A stretch of 7,407 nucleotides of DNA from Acidobacteriota bacterium (GTDB taxonomy: Bacteria; Acidobacteriota; Blastocatellia; Pyrinomonadales; Pyrinomonadaceae): assembly GCA_013140875.1 (NCBI GenBank), contig JABFSB010000229.1:1-7407 (forward strand), written 5' to 3'. This document shows positions 5,233 to 7,407 of this stretch, piece by piece; position 1 is the first letter of the stretch, and each line of letters opens with the position of its first letter. Position numbers and translations under genes: made by a program. The notes under the pieces are model-generated. The model had not been told where the DNA came from. It did not search any database and was given only the letters and a program-made list of their open reading frames with translations.

Positions 5233-6018
5233 ATGGACGAACAACTGAAGAACGCGGTTAGCAAGGTGCCGCAAGTTACGTTGATATTCTGGATCATAAA
5301 AATACTTGCGACCACACTGGGCGAGACCGGCGGCGACGCCGTCACGATGTCGTGGCTTGGCGAAACAACGGCCGATGCAAACGGCTGGGGTTATTTGATC
5401 GGGACGGGTATTTTTGGCCTGATCTTCGCCGTGGCGGTCCTAATACAGATAAAAGCCGAGAAGTTTCATCCGTTTCTCTATTGGTTCACCATCGTTGCCA
5501 CAACAACGGTCGGGACCACCCTGGCCGATTACCTGACGCGGTCGATAGGAATCGGGTACACCGGAGGTTCGGCGATTCTCCTGGCGTGCGTGGTCGCCTC
5601 GCTGTTGATCTGGCGGTTTTCCACGGGCAGCATTTCCATAACAACGGTCAATACTCCGCGAATCGAAATTTACTATTGGGTCACGATCATGTTTTCGCAA
5701 ACACTCGGGACGGCGCTCGGCGATTGGGTCGTCGATGAAGCGGAAATCGGGTATTTGGGGTCGGCGGCGATCTTCGGAGCAATTCTTCTGGTTGTGGCCG
5801 CACTGTATTTTTGGACGAGTATTTCGCGGGCACTATTGTTTTGGATCGCGTTTATCACTACACGACCGCTCGGCGCCGTGGTCGGCGATTTTCTTGATAA
5901 ACCTTTCGAGAAAGGCGGGCTGGAACTCAGTCGTTACACCGCGTCGCTCGTTTTGCTGGTTGCGATCGTGGTTTTGATATTTATCTTCAAACAAGAACCC
6001 GCCGAGGAAGTACATTGA
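5233..6018 (+). CDS. COG4705/DUF347-family inner-membrane protein
   Basis: This is a 261-residue integral membrane protein of the uncharacterised COG4705 family, built from four copies of the DUF347 repeat. Each repeat has an aromatic-rich helix followed by a T-x-x-G-x-x-x-(G/A)-D signature. They are W20 to D35 (LGETGGD), W84 to D99 (VGTTLAD), W149 to D164 (LGTALGD) and W204 to D219 (LGAVVGD). The regular spacing of 55-65 residues implies about eight membrane helices with one conserved membrane-embedded Asp per repeat. The ATG at 5233 follows GGAGG by four bases and gives the usual N-terminus (KVPQVTLIFWIIKILATT). The in-frame ATG at 5131 lacks a ribosome binding site and adds an AT-rich, unusual 34-residue stretch. 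Its stop overlaps the start of the beta-barrel gene, so the two are translationally coupled. Function is unknown; transport is an inference. Confidence 0.9.
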   Translation: MDEQLKNAVSKVPQVTLIFWIIKILATTLGETGGDAVTMSWLGETTADANGWGYLIGTGIFGLIFAVAVLIQIKAEKFHPFLYWFTIVATTTVGTTLADYLTRSIGIGYTGGSAILLACVVASLLIWRFSTGSISITTVNTPRIEIYYWVTIMFSQTLGTALGDWVVDEAEIGYLGSAAIFGAILLVVAALYFWTSISRALLFWIAFITTRPLGAVVGDFLDKPFEKGGLELSRYTASLVLLVAIVVLIFIFKQEPAEEVH

Positions 6019-6788
6019 AAATGACGAAACACATATTTCCTCGATTTCCCGCGATCTTTTTGGCCTTGCTTGCCGCGATCTTTTTTGTCCAAGGCACAAA
6101 AGCTCAAGGCGGGCCGCCGATGATCACCGATGACACGGGCACGGTTCCGAAAGGTCATTGGGAAATAAATACGGCTTTTACTTGGGAACGAACAGCAGAC
6201 GGGCGAATGTTTGGCACTCCGCTGCTAGACGTAAATTATGGGTTGAGCAGGAACACCCAACTAAAGGTCGAAATTCCGTGGATCGTACTGAACCGGAACG
6301 GTGAGCGAAGCATCAACGGTGCGGGCAACACAAGCGTGGCGGTACGTTGGCGTTTCCGTGACGAACGTGAGCACCACCGTGTTGCTCTTTCGATCTATCC
6401 GGCCTTCGAGTTCAACACCTCGCATTCTTCAGTCCGCCGTGGAATCGTCGATAAAGGACCGGAATTTCTGATGCCGTTGCAAATACAAACGCAGATCGGA
6501 AAGTACGGAATAAACGGCGATGTCGGGTATCGTTTCAAACGCGGGACAGACGAGATCATTTACGGCTTCGTTGTAGGGCGAACATTCAGAGAAAAGTTTG
6601 ACGTACTTGGCGAGATCCACGGCACCGGGCCGCGTAATCATCTTGGAGCCAATGAGGTGGTGTACAATTTCGGCTCGCGCGTAAAACTAACAAAACACGC
6701 TACACTGCTGCTATCCGCCGGCAGTAGTCTGATTAGGAACCGTGATCCACAATTTATCGGCTATGCCGGACTGCAGCTCAATTTTTAA
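6015..6788 (+). CDS. Outer-membrane beta-barrel protein, MetA-pathway (PF13557)-like
   Basis: The 257-residue product has a signal peptide (basic start, hydrophobic residues 11-26, cleavage after TKA at residue 30). The mature N-terminus is GPPMITDDTGTVPKGHWEIN, typical of the putative MetA-pathway of phenol degradation family. Alternating amphipathic strands follow. The C-terminus YAGLQLNF ends in Phe, as required for recognition by the BAM machinery. It is probably a small outer-membrane pore; the family name does not prove an aromatic substrate. The start is TTG at 6015, overlapping the TGA of the upstream gene (TTGA) and six bases after AGGA. The ATG at 6021 is a close alternative that shortens the product by two residues. 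It is the distal gene of the operon and ends before the terminator at 6852-6884. Confidence 0.85.
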   Translation: MKMTKHIFPRFPAIFLALLAAIFFVQGTKAQGGPPMITDDTGTVPKGHWEINTAFTWERTADGRMFGTPLLDVNYGLSRNTQLKVEIPWIVLNRNGERSINGAGNTSVAVRWRFRDEREHHRVALSIYPAFEFNTSHSSVRRGIVDKGPEFLMPLQIQTQIGKYGINGDVGYRFKRGTDEIIYGFVVGRTFREKFDVLGEIHGTGPRNHLGANEVVYNFGSRVKLTKHATLLLSAGSSLIRNRDPQFIGYAGLQLNF

Positions 6789-6851
6789 TCCCCGGATCGG
6801 TTTTCCTGGACCGTCACTCCACTAAGAAGCACTTAGGCCCAAAGAAGAAAA

Positions 6852-6884
6852 GAGACCGCCTTTTTTGGGGCGGCCTCATTTTTT
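6852..6884. terminator. Bidirectional intrinsic terminator
   Basis: GAGACCGCC (6852-6860) pairs with GGCGGCCTC (6869-6877) with one A-C mismatch, around an eight-base loop. ATTTTTT follows on the plus strand and TCTTTTCTTCTTT on the minus strand. It therefore serves both the beta-barrel operon and the convergent HU gene. Confidence 0.85.
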
Positions 6885-6904
6885 CTTGTTGAACGAATTT
6901 ACGA

Positions 6905-7192
6905 CTATTTGCCGCCTACTGCGTCTTTCATTGCTTTGCCGAGACGGAATTTGACGGTGGTTTTGGCCGGGATTTTGATTACGGCGCCGGTTGCCGGGTT
7001 GCGGCCTTCGCGGGCCTTGCGGGTCGCTTTCACGAGCTTGCCGAAGCCGGGCAGCGTGAATTCGCCGTTCTTCTTGACTTCCTTCGCGGCCAGGGCCGCA
7101 ATCGCATCGAACATGCCTTTGACATCGGTCTTCTTCAGTCCTGATCCATCCGCCAAAGTGTTGATGATCTCCGTTTGTGTCATACGAGCCAT
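6905..7192 (-). CDS. hup: HU-family DNA-binding protein
   Basis: This 95-residue histone-like protein binds and bends DNA as a dimer in the nucleoid. The N-terminal helical dimerisation part (TQTEIINTLADGSGLKKTDVKGMFDAI) is followed by the FTLPGFGKLVKATRKAREGRNP core. The DNA-intercalating arm with RNPATG (64-69) and the final FRLGKAMKDAV helix complete the family pattern. Length is typical (90-95). The ATG at 7192 is preceded by GGAGG (plus 7206-7210) at an unusually long 13-base spacing. A second ATG at codon 4 would be even farther. The gene lies downstream of tRNA-Pro on the same strand, and its 3' end shares a bidirectional terminator with the outer-membrane gene. HU versus IHF subunit is decided for HU by overall pattern, but hupA/hupB naming is not possible. 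Confidence 0.96.
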   Translation of the reverse strand: MARMTQTEIINTLADGSGLKKTDVKGMFDAIAALAAKEVKKNGEFTLPGFGKLVKATRKAREGRNPATGAVIKIPAKTTVKFRLGKAMKDAVGGK

Positions 7193-7310
7193 AATTTTTG
7201 AGTAACCTCCAAAAGGGATTTAGAAAAATTGAAACTTAAACTGATTTGATTGCCTGCTAATCCGATAAAGCAGAAATGGGCAAGGTCGTCGTCTTGTTTT
7301 CGGTTCGGAA

Positions 7311-7388
<78 letters not shown>

Positions 7389-7407
7389 GTTGTTCCTGAC
7401 CAACTAA

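Overview
The window is ordinary bacterial chromosome of moderate G+C. It holds nine protein genes (one cut by the left edge), one tRNA, one riboswitch, several intrinsic terminators and two repeat-rich intergenic stretches. A periplasmic PepSY protein and an outer-membrane beta-barrel indicate a diderm (Gram-negative type) bacterium. The combination of a c-di-AMP riboswitch, G+C-rich REP-like intergenic repeats and lineage-specific small proteins would fit an Acidobacteriota relative (for example Blastocatellia). That placement is an impression, since no marker gene here settles it.

Left part (1-1180): the 3' end of dnaJ converges on a yqeY-like gene, with one base between the stop codons. 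yqeY has a good sigma70-type promoter that places the transcript start almost at the ATG, so its mRNA may be leaderless.

Riboswitch unit (about 1114-1701, minus strand): a weak promoter, a ydaO/yuaA-type cyclic-di-AMP aptamer, a strong intrinsic terminator, a ribosome binding site, an 80-residue basic protein of unknown function, and a closing terminator. This is a complete one-gene regulon and the most interesting part of the window.

Middle (1750-4610): an imperfect inverted repeat built from CTTTGTG-like words precedes a 606-residue multi-spanning membrane protein that resembles GT-C glycosyltransferases. Next, on the minus strand, comes an unrecognised 82-residue protein with its own terminator and palindromes upstream. 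A 490-base gap follows. It carries a 210-bp REP/BIME-like element bounded by 27-bp inverted repeats, with a third copy of the repeat core inside.

Envelope module (4611-6788): a secreted PepSY-domain protein is transcribed divergently from a two-gene operon. That operon encodes a COG4705/DUF347 inner-membrane protein with four internal repeats and a MetA-pathway-like outer-membrane beta-barrel; their ends overlap. The three could form an inner membrane-periplasm-outer membrane set, but the substrate is unknown.

Right end (6852-7407): a bidirectional terminator separates the barrel gene from an HU-family DNA-binding protein gene on the minus strand. Upstream of the HU gene lies a tRNA-Pro(TGG) gene with an encoded CCA end.
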